Assembly (NCBI GenBank): GCA_022925895.1
Contig: JAKSYS010000369.1
Coordinates: forward strand, 1 to 60,509
Direction: 5' to 3'
Length of the DNA: 60,509 bases
Origin: Fragilaria crotonensis
Lineage: Eukaryota > Bacillariophyta > Fragilariophyceae > Fragilariales > Fragilariaceae
In this document: positions 9,784 through 19,889 of the stretch, piece by piece
How positions within the stretch are numbered: the stretch's first letter is position 1
Layout: each line of letters begins with the position of its first letter
The notes under the pieces: generated by a model
The model's database searches: none
The model's input: the letters and a program-made list of their open reading frames with translations, nothing else
What the model was told of the DNA's origin: nothing
Translations under genes and position numbers: made by a program

Positions 9784-10881
9784 ATGAAAAAAGCCGTCCT
9801 CACTTGCATACTTTGGCTATCGCACCCGCAGGTACAATCATTTCAACTCTTACCCCACCTACAATATGATCCTCGGATATCGCAAGAGCGAGGCCCCGAT
9901 TTCGCCTGGGAGAATCGTCAAACCGGAATAGTTCCGGCGTGGACGTCTGGCCTCGGTTTTTGGCAACACTACGACGTCACCTCACTGTCGAGCCAACCAA
10001 TTGTCCCTTATACCCAGGGATATATGCGGAAGCATTTGAGATGTGTTAACAAAACTGCATTTGAGCTATGGAGTGTCTATCAACCGCAGGCGACTGGGGG
10101 CTGGCTGCTGGGTCTCATGAGGCACACTCGCCGTGACAAGAATTGGGATCATGCCTATCTCTTCTCCGCAACTCCCTTTCGCATCAATCATAATCCCTTG
10201 CCAAATCTACCCGATGGTTCAACGACGCGAGTCTTTATCGTTAAGCCAGGATCCGCTACATTACATGGGACGATGCATTTACCTACCGTCGACGAAGTCG
10301 AAGGTCATCGAGGTCCGAATTGGCAATTCTTTGAGCTATGGCTGGCTGAAGATTATCTTGGATTCATAGAAGGTCGCAAAGTCGGGGCCGTGGTTGAATT
10401 CCATGGTCTTTCAGGATGTTTAAAGCAGGTCTTTCAGATTCACGAAGTTGCAGAAGGCATCTCCGAACGTCATCCAAATGAAGATATCAAATTCGACGGT
10501 GCAACGTTGGCTCCCGTCTTTCCAACTCAAACCGACCGACCACACAATTACTGCTCCACTCTATCTGCTAACGAACCGCCGTGGGCCTGCACAACCGTCG
10601 TACACTTAGTCGACGGTCACATGGGCCCTGATCATGCTTCCGAAGTTGAGGGTCCGTTGATGGATACAGGTGTGCTTGATCCAAACGTCTTTTACACGAT
10701 CCCACTTGACAATGGCGCATATCTCAAGATCCCGAAAGCGTTCGATGCCACGTTAAACGGTGAAATTTGCATTGAGTTTGGCTGTCGACGTTTGGATGGT
10801 GACTGCCATCGACTTGTTGTATATGGAGACCGGCGGAAGGGTTCGTACCATACCATTTGCTATGATAAATGGCGCGATTGA
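9784..10881 (+). CDS. Secreted or plastid-targeted protein of unknown function
   Basis: One exon, 365 residues from the ATG at 9784; the frame is open 12 bases further up, but without an ATG. The N-terminus MKKAVLTCILWLSHPQVQSF is a signal peptide. The predicted cut lies near VQS|F, and a Phe at +1 is what diatom plastid presequences use, so plastid import is possible as well as secretion. The mature part is rich in aromatic residues, with many Cys in the second half and a Trp-rich start (GLGFWQHYDV), suggesting a disulfide-bonded beta fold. I recognise no catalytic motif and no named family; a distant lipocalin-like (DUF3598-type) fold is only a guess. The gene stands alone, with a GTAC palindrome cluster about 500 bp upstream. 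Confidence 0.75.
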   Translation: MKKAVLTCILWLSHPQVQSFQLLPHLQYDPRISQERGPDFAWENRQTGIVPAWTSGLGFWQHYDVTSLSSQPIVPYTQGYMRKHLRCVNKTAFELWSVYQPQATGGWLLGLMRHTRRDKNWDHAYLFSATPFRINHNPLPNLPDGSTTRVFIVKPGSATLHGTMHLPTVDEVEGHRGPNWQFFELWLAEDYLGFIEGRKVGAVVEFHGLSGCLKQVFQIHEVAEGISERHPNEDIKFDGATLAPVFPTQTDRPHNYCSTLSANEPPWACTTVVHLVDGHMGPDHASEVEGPLMDTGVLDPNVFYTIPLDNGAYLKIPKAFDATLNGEICIEFGCRRLDGDCHRLVVYGDRRKGSYHTICYDKWRD

Positions 10882-11507
10882 TGAATGCGAGGAATACTGA
10901 AGGAAGGTGCTGAGGAAACGCTAACACACTGGATGGCATCCATAATCCATAGCATAGAGTCTTGCATTGGTCGTCTGCAGCTTACTACTAGTAGTTGGTG
11001 CAAATCGATACTGCGAGGTTCGAGGTTCGAGGTTCGAGGCATGTAACATACGGCTAGTAGGCATGATAAACGAAACGTCCACAAGACCACATTTCCACGA
11101 CTCGAAACGAGAAACGACACAACGATTTCACGAGAACTTTCTCCCCGCAATTCTGATGACAACCGGTCGACGAGTGCGTTGACAACCAGCTGAAACGAGC
11201 AGCAAAATGCAACGTTGTACTTGTACCTTGTACTGTAGTACTTGTACTTGCACTCCAGTATTGTGTAGCACGTTGACTGACACCAGTTCCGTCGGACTGT
11301 CTATGGTGTACGACTACGGTAGTATGCTACTTGTACGGTGCACGTGATATTTCTTCTGTATGAAAGGGCCAGCACTCTATGCGCAGGACGAAACGACGGG
11401 TAGAGTTATTGTGAACACGAACAACGCATTATAGTGCTAACGTTATCAGCTGTTGATTGTTCGATCTCTATACGTTGTAGCGTCCAACTTGACAAAAGGC
11501 TGCAAGT
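10882..11507. other. Intergenic 5' region of the golgin gene
   Basis: No gene seen. A direct repeat of gaggttc occurs at 11016-11038. A GTAC/TACTTGTAC-rich cluster spans 11216-11340, directly upstream of the golgin start. Confidence 0.5.
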
Positions 11508-13682
11508 ATGTCACGTTGGCTCAAATCAGTGAACAATTTACTAGAAAGCTTGGATGGCACTGCTGGAACTGTCGTGTCAGATCCTTCCGTCATTCCCACC
11601 TCCCGGGGCGCAATTGGACAGATTTTGTCGGCCCGAGGCATGGATTACGATGACGATGATGACGAAGAATTCGATGACGATGAGTATGAAGATGAAGATG
11701 ATGTTGATTATGAGGACGACGAAGATCTAGAAAACCAAATCACTGAGGGCGAGGAAGTGGTTGACTTTTCCAATTCTCCCGAATCCTTCGAAGGTTTTGT
11801 TGTGACTGATCATGCACCCGAACCAGTAATTCCTCCGCCACCTCCCCTTCCTTCAGACATTCAATCTGTCGCACAAGACGACCCGGTGTCGGCGCAATCT
11901 CTTCCACCTCCACCGGTCTCAGTTGGTGGGTACGCGTCTGACTACACCAGCGATGGGGCCGTCATCGTCAACAAGCGCACAGGTGCAGGCGACGTGGAGT
12001 CTGTCACTACCGAAGAACCCTCTTCCCCTCCCACCAATGCAAAGATTACCAGCCCCCCTAGGTCCGCAAACAACATGGTTCTGCCATCTAGATCACCACC
12101 TCGGTCTGGATTGTCTGCCATGACAACCAGTGCCGACAAACTACAACAACAGCTCAAAAAGTATAAGCAGGAGTTGAAGAAGGCACAGATCGAAACGCGA
12201 CAACTGCGCAAACATGTGATGCAGCTTAACGAGGAGCTGGAATCTTCCGAAGCTGAAGTCAAAGCGCAGCAAGCAGAACTCGCACGCGCGGCTGAACGAA
12301 TGGAGAAGGATCGCGCCCGCGCAAACGAGGACCGCGATGAACTAATGGACGAACAAGAAGAAGAATTGGAGAATCAGAAAGCGCAGTATGAGAAGGAATT
12401 AAAAGAACAGAAGGAGCGTTACGAAGATCAGTTGGAAGATCTGGAGGAACGGTTGGCTGTTTTGGAACAAAAGAGGATGCAGGAAGGCGGAGACTGGACA
12501 AAGGAACTCGAGGAGACAATTCAACGCGAACGGGAAGCCATTAAAAAAGTCAACAGCTTGAAGGATGAAAATGCAAAGCTTAAGTCTGCCATGACAAAGC
12601 TAGAAACGCAGCAATCCGCACTTCAAGCGAAGCTTGAATCGTCCATAGAGGCCAACCACACTGCCTCCAATCGCGAGAGAGAAGCTGAAGACAGATTGGA
12701 TGCAGCACTGTCTCTGCATAGTCGCCAATTGAGCCAACGTCAGGCTCGCGAGGCTGAACTAGAACGGGCGATAGCGGATCTCGGAGCCGCACTCGCTAGA
12801 TCTCGTCAAAAAGAGAAGACAGGATCAGTGCAGACAACTGACAGTAGTTCGATGAAGGAACAGCTTGAGGCCGCTATTGACGAGTTGGAGACCGTGCGAG
12901 CACAGCTTCTTATTGAAACTGAACGCTGCGACGCCTTGCGAAATGAGCTGCATGATGTATCCAAGGAAAGGACGGCTGAGGCGTCCGAGTCGCAGGCCCG
13001 ACAGCGGCAGCTAACTCGTGAAGTGTCGGATCTGAAAACGACGGTGTCAAGGCTCCAAGCGTCAGCTCGAGATCGTAAGGGGATGTCAGTACCTGATGAC
13101 TCAGATGCATCCGAGGTTTACCGGCAACTTGAGGAGGCCAAAATACAAATGTCTTTGTTATCCGAGCAGCTTATGAAACAGCAAAATGCTGACCAGAATT
13201 CAAAGCAAGAGATCATGGCACTTAAGGCTAGGTTACAATCAGCGTCATCTCGAGCTGAATCTGCTGAGAATGCTCTGGTGACAGCCACTTCCGGTCGCAG
13301 CGCCTTTGAAGTTGATGGAGGGACTGCATTTCCTGGGGCGTCCATGAGAAGGAGGGTTAAGGGTGGTCGTTCACGAGGTCCGACGAATGTGAGATCGATT
13401 CGAACTTCTCTTGGTATTAGGCCGGGTCATGCCAATGATGGCATGGAGCAAGTGGCAGTCACAATTGACGCCATTGATGCGTTTCTGGTCGATACTGGTT
13501 CGCTTATGAAGAAAGAACCCCTGCTGCGCCTTGGATTCGTCCTTTATCTTTGCGTTTTGCATTTATGGTCATTCTGCCTGGTGGTTTTTCACGCCAGTTC
13601 CTACGAAGACGTGCATGGTGATTTTGGGTCGATGACCGATCCTGAAGCGACGTCGAGTCTCTTGAGGAACAACCAACCATAA
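11508..13682 (+). CDS. Golgin-84-like tail-anchored Golgi coiled-coil protein
   Basis: One exon, 724 residues. The start MSRWLKSVNNLLESLD resembles the amphipathic N-terminus of golgin-84 (GOLGA5). It is followed by a strongly acidic tract (about residues 47-80), a Pro/Ser-rich linker to about 200, then a long Glu/Lys/Gln-rich coiled coil (about 205-590). Near the C-terminus, LGFVLYLCVLHLWSFCLVVF (about 665-690) is one membrane span of the golgin-84/CASP type with the typical LHLW. A short lumenal tail follows. In known members such proteins tether vesicles at the Golgi rim. The layout, not a catalytic motif, carries the call. The 3' end is only 17 bp from the stop codon of the convergent SART3 gene, so the transcripts must overlap. 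Confidence 0.75.
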   Translation: MSRWLKSVNNLLESLDGTAGTVVSDPSVIPTSRGAIGQILSARGMDYDDDDDEEFDDDEYEDEDDVDYEDDEDLENQITEGEEVVDFSNSPESFEGFVVTDHAPEPVIPPPPPLPSDIQSVAQDDPVSAQSLPPPPVSVGGYASDYTSDGAVIVNKRTGAGDVESVTTEEPSSPPTNAKITSPPRSANNMVLPSRSPPRSGLSAMTTSADKLQQQLKKYKQELKKAQIETRQLRKHVMQLNEELESSEAEVKAQQAELARAAERMEKDRARANEDRDELMDEQEEELENQKAQYEKELKEQKERYEDQLEDLEERLAVLEQKRMQEGGDWTKELEETIQREREAIKKVNSLKDENAKLKSAMTKLETQQSALQAKLESSIEANHTASNREREAEDRLDAALSLHSRQLSQRQAREAELERAIADLGAALARSRQKEKTGSVQTTDSSSMKEQLEAAIDELETVRAQLLIETERCDALRNELHDVSKERTAEASESQARQRQLTREVSDLKTTVSRLQASARDRKGMSVPDDSDASEVYRQLEEAKIQMSLLSEQLMKQQNADQNSKQEIMALKARLQSASSRAESAENALVTATSGRSAFEVDGGTAFPGASMRRRVKGGRSRGPTNVRSIRTSLGIRPGHANDGMEQVAVTIDAIDAFLVDTGSLMKKEPLLRLGFVLYLCVLHLWSFCLVVFHASSYEDVHGDFGSMTDPEATSSLLRNNQP

Positions 13683-13699
13683 ACTGCATGAGATACAAA

Positions 13700-16426
13700 T
13701 TATTTTGTTATTTTTACCTTCTGCTTTCGCCTAGCAACTCCACGTGGTTGAAAAGCAAGTACTCCAGAGTTCCCTGACCCAAGTGATTCAATCTCTGTAC
13801 CTGGACGAGTAGGTTCAAGTGACGTTGACGTTGACGTTGACGCTGACTCCTGTGTTGATACTGCAGGAACTGTTGCCGGCATAGCTGCGGATTCAGCTGC
13901 GATCGTAGATTCATCTTTTCCTCCTACCTTCTTGTCCTTTACCTTGACGTTCCGCTTGGAGAACTTGCCTTCGCCCTTCGGTTGCACGCGATGCATCCCT
14001 GGTGGCACTAGGCTTGCAGCAGGCATATGAGACCTACCAATCTGCAAAATCTTATCGTGAAGGCCAACAATATCATGGAGTTCGAGAGCTTTGTCAACAG
14101 AATCTTGGCTTTCAAACTGGACCAGTCCCCATCCTTTAGATGCTCCCTTGCCATGATGATGATGCTTCTCACGAATGATCTTGGCGTGTACTATCGCCCC
14201 ACATTTGGGTCGGAACGTATCGACTAGATCCATATCTTCAGTCTCCGGCGCGAGGTTCGATACTCGAATGGTCAAAGGATGTGCTGGGAATTCCAGCTTA
14301 CCTATTTTAACCTTGTGCACGCCCGCCACATTTTTGGAATGTTCGTCAATTTTGGAATGCACGAGAGCTTCACGATTTGCCTCAAGCTTCATATCTTCGT
14401 TTGCACCTGAAGCATGTGATCCCACACATGATGCGTCTTCAACTGATGAGGCAGTAGGTGCAACAGATGTGGGTGCCGTTTCTTGCACCTTACTCCTTTT
14501 GGATTGTGACTCCTCCACCGAAGTCTCAATAGTCTCTTGTTTTCGCTTCTTGTCTGGTAATGACAACGAGTGGGCTTCAGCTTGACAATCTGCCCGTGGC
14601 CGATGCTCGATTCTGGGAGGCGGCATTACTTTCTGGACCAGTCGCGAAGCTATGCCGAGGGACTTCTCCGAACCGAAGATTTGTTCGAACTGCAAATAAT
14701 CACTACAGAGATTCTGCCTGGCCGATTCCGTAGTCTGGTCCCCACCGAACCTTGTAGCTGTGGAATGCAGTCCGTTTTGAAAGAAATGTCTCATCCGTTG
14801 AAACTTGACGGCAACCTCTTGTGGAGATGACACAGGTTGAGCGAACAACATTTGAACGTAGGAGCGAAAGGAGTCTGGATGTGGATGAATCTTGAGAAGC
14901 TTGTCAAAGCATCGGACTGATTCGGTGGTGGTGGATATCGTCGCGTCGGCGCCACCATCCAAGGCCGTCATCAAGGGCGTCAATAAATACGTTTCTGTGT
15001 TGCATCGATCAGTCCAGAGCAATACGCGACCATTAGCGCACTGCTTTTTACACAAGTGCTTGTCAGCCGCGTCATACAATTCCCGTAGATCTTCAATGAG
15101 ATCCTGAATTTCCTCGTCTGAAGCCTCTGTAAGACTAGTCGACGAATGACCCTGTGATCCGCTTTCTAAAGGTTCATCATAGGCGCCATGTGCCAACAAG
15201 AAGAGGATGCGTCGCTTGACGGTTTTGATGGCCGCCATATACAGTTGAAGGTGGTGCATCACATCAGTCAAGAAGTTTGCTTGAATAGTTTCATCCACCA
15301 TCTGAAGTAATACGTCAGGGTCAAGTATGGAATGGCCTGCCATAGCCAGCGTCAACGAGGTCCCAATTCGATATTGTGCTAGCTCAAGACTGTATGGACA
15401 ATTTCGAATGGCACGGTTTGCAACACTTCGAAGCGTGGCAGCAAGCTCACTGCGATTACCTTTTGTCACCAACCACGTTAGGGCCCGTAGGTAGGCCAAC
15501 CATATCGAATCCACTGTGGGACATTCGGCTATTCCTCGTTCGTATATAGGTAAGGCAAGTGCATGAATGAATTCAAGATCCTCTTGTTGCGATGCCTGTT
15601 GTCCCTTGGTAAGGCGTTGCCTCGGATAGCGAGAACACGCCTGTGCGTATTTGATGAAGGCATGTGCTGTAGTCGCCCCACCCAAACCCATCCAGCAACG
15701 AGCATTCGTCGACGGAATTAGTGACCCCCAATCCACATTTTCTAGATTCATTAAGAATCGGGGTAGTATTTGCTCATTTTGCATGGCCTCGTCAATGTCA
15801 TCTTCCAGGGTGTACAATGACTGGAACCACGTTGCGACATGACGACGATTCTGCTCGAGCTCGTCAATATGCGCAGGAGTTACCTTGAGCTTGTGCTGAC
15901 TCGCAAAGGATTCCATCTCACTAAGTATCGAATCATTGGCATGCAGCATGGGTACTTTGGCTCGTTTCACAAATACGGAAAGCGCATCGACTTCTGGTAA
16001 ATGGCGCGCCACAAAGTTAGCGTATAGTTGATAGATTTGCACTACCAAGACATCCTCATTACGGTGCGAGCCATGTCCTACCGCAGCTAAAGAACTTTCC
16101 AAACCTCCTCGGACCTTGCCGATCACTGTATTTCCTTTGATTTGTAGCAGTTGAAGCAGTAGTTCCGCATAATGAAGCTGCAGCAAGGCACATCCAGGAA
16201 ATTCTCCTAGTCCGAGTTCAAGGGTGTCTAGTTCAACTTCCAGCGCGTCCACTTCAGAAATTTCAAGAAGCAGTTGGCCAGTATCATGCGCATACTGAAT
16301 CCATAACAGAGGCGTCATCGGGCAGTGCGTTGATAAGGCAGTGAAGGTCTCCACGGCATCTTGCCACTCCTTGGCTTGACGATGATGATGAATCTTTAGG
16401 ACCAGTGCATTGTAGTCGTAGGACAT
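13700..16426 (-). CDS. SART3: SART3/Prp24-type U4/U6 snRNP assembly factor
   Basis: One exon, 908 residues. The N-terminal 560 or so residues are helical and fit HAT repeats: regularly spaced aromatic positions, for example PLLWIQYAHDTG, LVVQIYQLYANFV, SIWLAYLRALTWL and LCSDYLQFEQIFGSEKSL. A Lys/Glu linker follows. One RRM lies at about 710-795, with RNP2 IRVSNLA and RNP1 KGWGLVQF. Human SART3 has two RRMs, so this protein is shorter by one. The C-terminus VLAFQPRGVARRKQKVKITK resembles the region before the LSm-interacting tail, but the canonical terminal motif is not evident. The known role is reannealing of U4 with U6 during spliceosome recycling. A cluster of TGACGTC-like sites lies upstream at 16720-16920. 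It is convergent with the golgin gene. Confidence 0.8.
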   Translation of the reverse strand: MSYDYNALVLKIHHHRQAKEWQDAVETFTALSTHCPMTPLLWIQYAHDTGQLLLEISEVDALEVELDTLELGLGEFPGCALLQLHYAELLLQLLQIKGNTVIGKVRGGLESSLAAVGHGSHRNEDVLVVQIYQLYANFVARHLPEVDALSVFVKRAKVPMLHANDSILSEMESFASQHKLKVTPAHIDELEQNRRHVATWFQSLYTLEDDIDEAMQNEQILPRFLMNLENVDWGSLIPSTNARCWMGLGGATTAHAFIKYAQACSRYPRQRLTKGQQASQQEDLEFIHALALPIYERGIAECPTVDSIWLAYLRALTWLVTKGNRSELAATLRSVANRAIRNCPYSLELAQYRIGTSLTLAMAGHSILDPDVLLQMVDETIQANFLTDVMHHLQLYMAAIKTVKRRILFLLAHGAYDEPLESGSQGHSSTSLTEASDEEIQDLIEDLRELYDAADKHLCKKQCANGRVLLWTDRCNTETYLLTPLMTALDGGADATISTTTESVRCFDKLLKIHPHPDSFRSYVQMLFAQPVSSPQEVAVKFQRMRHFFQNGLHSTATRFGGDQTTESARQNLCSDYLQFEQIFGSEKSLGIASRLVQKVMPPPRIEHRPRADCQAEAHSLSLPDKKRKQETIETSVEESQSKRSKVQETAPTSVAPTASSVEDASCVGSHASGANEDMKLEANREALVHSKIDEHSKNVAGVHKVKIGKLEFPAHPLTIRVSNLAPETEDMDLVDTFRPKCGAIVHAKIIREKHHHHGKGASKGWGLVQFESQDSVDKALELHDIVGLHDKILQIGRSHMPAASLVPPGMHRVQPKGEGKFSKRNVKVKDKKVGGKDESTIAAESAAMPATVPAVSTQESASTSTSTSLEPTRPGTEIESLGSGNSGVLAFQPRGVARRKQKVKITK

Positions 16427-17010
16427 TCTTCCAGCAATACGGGTTGCGCAATATATTGATTTTCAAGGCACTATGATTAACAGCGAAAGCAGCAAGAAAG
16501 AGGTCGTTGTTTCTGGAAGATTGCAGACTCTATAGGTTAGAGTGATCGAGGTTTGTGCAATGATCTGTGGATCCGGCTGAACGGTTTGATGTGTGGCGAG
16601 CTGGACTGTGAACATAAATATATGTGATGGCTGATGGCTATTCCACAGTGGTAAAATAATACAGTACGTCTTTCATGTAGAAATCGGGTACAAATATGCA
16701 TACACTAATTAAGAAACGTTGTGACATCACCACCTTGAAAACGTGTATGCAACTCTACGAATACAATGGTGACGTCGAGTTTACATCAGATTACAAGTCA
16801 CATGCGTTAGAAATGACATCTGTTTACGTGAATGACATCAGCAAAATGAACCAGGTGATGGCAATGTGGCGTCAGCAGTGCCGAGTGACGTCGGCTTTTC
16901 TTGGGTTGAGCGTCAGTGACCCACGAGCTCCAGTGTCCGGAGATATTATCCAATGGGAGCAAGCACCGTGCGAAAAAAGGGAAGTCTTCTTCAAACAATC
17001 AACTTTACCA
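16427..17010. promoter_or_regulatory. SART3 5' region with TGACGTC-like site cluster
   Basis: The region between the SART3 start and the 3' end of the next gene contains many TGACRTC-type sites: about 16722 (tgacatca), 16770 (tgacgtcg), 16814, 16832 (tgacatca) and 16886 (tgacgtcg). In Phaeodactylum, TGACGT/ACGTCA sites act as CO2/cAMP-responsive elements bound by bZIP proteins. A 124-residue reading frame, 16696-17070, overlaps it; its composition is plausible but I recognise nothing in it. Either the region is regulatory, or it holds a small unknown gene. Confidence 0.35.
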
Positions 17011-17168
17011 ATTACCACCCCGGCGCAGGACTTTAATCTGGTAGGTCTAGTCTATTTGAAATCTGAGTGACAACTGATTTCATGCTTCAATTACCACCCC
17101 GGCGCAGGACGTTAACCTAGTAGGCCTAGTCTATTTGAAATCTGAATCACAACTGATTTCATGTTTCA
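17011..17168 (+). repeat. 79-bp tandem duplication
   Basis: Two copies, 17011-17089 and 17090-17168, both begin attaccaccccggcgcaggac and differ at a few positions. It lies just beyond the 3' end of the mitochondrial-type protein gene. Confidence 0.85.
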
Positions 17169-17185
17169 CACTCCAATGTTATTTT

Positions 17186-18064
17186 TCACGTGGAATCGTC
17201 TACATGTTGCTGATCAGATTTCGTCGAGATTCCATTTTCCTTACTCACCTTCTTCTCTTCAAATGCAACCCGTATCAATTCTTTAGGAACAGTCGTTGCG
17301 ATTCCATAGACCCCAACCGCTGCCAAGGACCACCACCACAACCCTCGAACAGCGCTTCCTCCAGTGGAGTCAATGTATTTACTGATTGGTCGAACGACTC
17401 TGGTCTGAACATTCGTCACAAGTCGATTCGCCGCAAACTGCAATGTGTTTTGAACACTTTGAATCAACAAAATAGTTGTAGATCGGACAAAAGAGAACAG
17501 TCTTGGTCCGAGCGACCGAAAAAAGGAAGTGGACTTTGTTTGTATTGCTTCCACAGTCGAGACTGCCGCTGTCTTGGCTCGTTCCGATACAGTCTGGCCA
17601 ATTGACCTTGCCGATTCCGCAACCCGTGAGGCAACAATCTTGGCGGATTCGGATGTTTTTGTAGCTGCCAATGATAACAGATCTGACGCTGAACGAGTGG
17701 CCTTGGATAAAGCCACCTTTGATGCAGACAGGATTCTTTGGGAAATGGGTTCTTGGGACGATGGACCACTCGTCGTCGTCTCCGATACGGAATTAGGAAC
17801 ACCCGTATCAGAAAGGGCACTATTCTCTGTTGTTGCCAGAGTAGCTTTCGATTGAATGGTCTCTTTAGACTCCTTTGGTGCCTGTAGTGATGGCCAGTTG
17901 TTGGGCGCCTTGTTGTCCTGTCTGAAATTGCTCGAATGAAAAAGGCGCTGCGTTTGGAGCAGTCGATGTCGTGCAGTGGTTTGCCTCACAGCGTCTCGTG
18001 CTGCAATTGCCGTTGCAACTCCATGGGACACTGAGCGGCAGTTATACAAGCGTACCCCCTGCAT
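17186..18064 (-). CDS. Probable mitochondrial helical membrane-associated protein, unknown
   Basis: One exon, 292 residues. The N-terminus is rich in Arg, Ala and Ser with almost no acidic residues (AIAARDAVRQTTARHRLLQT), as in mitochondrial presequences. The middle (about 110-185) repeats Ala/Ser/Lys/Glu helices, for example SKVALSKATRSASDLLSLAA and RVAESARSIGQTVSERAK, giving amphipathic helices of the apolipoprotein/MICOS type. A hydrophobic stretch, GLWWWSLAAVGVYGIATTV, near residue 245 may span or touch a membrane. No named family is recognised. The 3' end abuts a 79-bp tandem duplication. Confidence 0.65.
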   Translation of the reverse strand: MQGVRLYNCRSVSHGVATAIAARDAVRQTTARHRLLQTQRLFHSSNFRQDNKAPNNWPSLQAPKESKETIQSKATLATTENSALSDTGVPNSVSETTTSGPSSQEPISQRILSASKVALSKATRSASDLLSLAATKTSESAKIVASRVAESARSIGQTVSERAKTAAVSTVEAIQTKSTSFFRSLGPRLFSFVRSTTILLIQSVQNTLQFAANRLVTNVQTRVVRPISKYIDSTGGSAVRGLWWWSLAAVGVYGIATTVPKELIRVAFEEKKVSKENGISTKSDQQHVDDST

Positions 18065-18557
18065 CTTGATTGTTACTACTAACAGCTACTCCGTACCTAC
18101 GACCCCATTCTTGGTCTGGGAAACTGTTGTCTGGAACCTGCGAGCAAGGAGTGATTGATGGTCTTGTGAGTTGTGATGTTGTGATAGTTGTGTGATAGGG
18201 TCGATGGTTGTTCGCGTCGGTCTCCGCGTTTCTCACTGTATGCTGTGACGAGTAACAAGTAACATTGCGCCAGTACTAGTACCTAGTACTTGTACATCGA
18301 TACAGGGAGTCTTGATTTCTCTATGAATACCAGTAGAGTTTACTCGTACTCCAGTAGAGCATAAGATGTGAATGCATATGCATACGAGATGGCTTTTGGT
18401 GTGTGACAGACCCGAACAGAACTCGACACTTCGGAGCGTCTCACTTCCTCCATTGTTCAACCATGACGGTGACAAGCCACACCTGCTCACTGTGACACTC
18501 GCCATTGGTTTCTTTCGAGAAAGTTGCGTGTGGTTATCATTACTCTCTTGCATCACA

Positions 18558-19889
18558 ATGAAGCTGACTGCTCTCACCACAGCATCTGCCTTCATGGCCA
18601 TTATGGTTCTTGGCCTTACATTGCGCCATGAATTCAGAATAATGTACTGGCATAGCCTACGATTACAATCCTTACAACCGAAACCTCTTGCGACGGCTAC
18701 GACAGGCTTAACATCATTGTTGTCTCAACAGATGGACAGAACGCCTGTAAGCGCATCTGAATCACATGACCAGGCTCCGGTGATCGAAACAACATCATTG
18801 CATTTGACATCACGAGCTGGTCCGCTTGGTTCAACGAACAATCCACTGACCATTGTCATTAATCTTTCCGGAGAAATGGGAAACCACCTGTCGAAACTTG
18901 CATATGGTTTTTCCTTGAAATGGATGTTGATGGAGGAGTACGACATTACAACCCATATCATTTTGCGACATCAGGCGGCGAGTAAATGGGTCGAGGCTGC
19001 CAAGAATGTGCAACGATGCTTCACTGCCACTAGGCTTTGGTCCTTTGAAGGCGGAAACACTGACGAATTTGAGTTGCGAGACATGCAGCAGAAGCAATGG
19101 ATGGGCGAAAATCATCAATACTTTAACTTTGGTCCAGCGTGCGACAACGAAAGTTGCATCCGTCAGAATACAAACTTCCTGATCCAGAACATTACCTTGT
19201 GGGAAGGTGGACCCACTGTTGGTGATCATTATAACATTTCGCTACCATTCATCTTCTCGGATGGGTTCGCAACCATTGGATATTTCAATGATCGCTATGC
19301 ATCACGTATTGCGGAACTATTCCACTTTGACGAGGCCTCTCCAAATTGTTGTGCCATCCGGGCCGAGCCAGACGAGAGCGTCTTTCACATTCGCAATTTT
19401 CTAGTGGAAATGCCGCGAAAAGGGAAACACCGAGGCTATGAAGAATTGAGCCCTCACAAGGTTGCTCATGAAGCATTTGGTCACCTCAAGGCAGGTGACA
19501 AGGTTGCATTCACCAGTCGAGCGTCACGTGAGTTCGTTTCCAACTACACTGCGGCACTGGAAGCACGAGGCCATCAAGTTCGAGTCATTGAAGGTCAGAA
19601 TCCGACACAAGATTTCTGCTTCCTTCTGTCAGCTAGAAAGGAATTTTTCGGTTTCACCATGTCATCGTACGCCGTGTGGGCAGCGTATCTTGGAAACGCA
19701 ACGCAATCGAGGCTGTACAGTATCAAGAGTCCCAATCGAATTGCAAGCCTGGGGGACAAGGGGTACTTTGTTCGCCGAGATTGGACTGATTCAAGTATGA
19801 AGGAAAGGGTGACATTTGAGATTTATAATTCAGAGGAGCAGGATGAAGTTGAGGCGAACTATCCGATCATAGCGAAACACTTACTATGA
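18558..19889 (+). CDS. Fucosyltransferase-like (GT11-type) Golgi glycosyltransferase
   Basis: I chose the ATG at 18558 because it starts a signal anchor, KLTALTTASAFMAIMVLGL; the frame is open upstream to 18372, but that part looks non-coding. The protein has 443 residues: a short cytosolic end, one membrane span, a Ser/Thr-rich stem, then a lumenal domain. Motifs are INLSGEMGNHLSKLAYGF (nucleotide-binding start), FHIRNFLVE (position of the HxR motif) and FFGFTMSSYAVWAAYLGN (the C-terminal motif like FxxTxSSxxWWAAYL of GT11 enzymes). This suggests transfer of fucose or a related sugar in the Golgi. Diatom genomes carry many such lineage-specific enzymes and the substrate cannot be told. A GTAC palindrome cluster is at 18264-18360, upstream. 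Confidence 0.6.
   Translation: MKLTALTTASAFMAIMVLGLTLRHEFRIMYWHSLRLQSLQPKPLATATTGLTSLLSQQMDRTPVSASESHDQAPVIETTSLHLTSRAGPLGSTNNPLTIVINLSGEMGNHLSKLAYGFSLKWMLMEEYDITTHIILRHQAASKWVEAAKNVQRCFTATRLWSFEGGNTDEFELRDMQQKQWMGENHQYFNFGPACDNESCIRQNTNFLIQNITLWEGGPTVGDHYNISLPFIFSDGFATIGYFNDRYASRIAELFHFDEASPNCCAIRAEPDESVFHIRNFLVEMPRKGKHRGYEELSPHKVAHEAFGHLKAGDKVAFTSRASREFVSNYTAALEARGHQVRVIEGQNPTQDFCFLLSARKEFFGFTMSSYAVWAAYLGNATQSRLYSIKSPNRIASLGDKGYFVRRDWTDSSMKERVTFEIYNSEEQDEVEANYPIIAKHLL

Noticed and set aside
16696-17070. A 124-residue gene
   Set aside because: It ends inside a tandem duplication and has no recognisable content; kept only as a possibility in the regulatory entry.
18372-18557. N-terminal extension of the glycosyltransferase
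   Set aside because: It would bury the signal anchor, and the sequence is GTAC-flanked intergenic in character.
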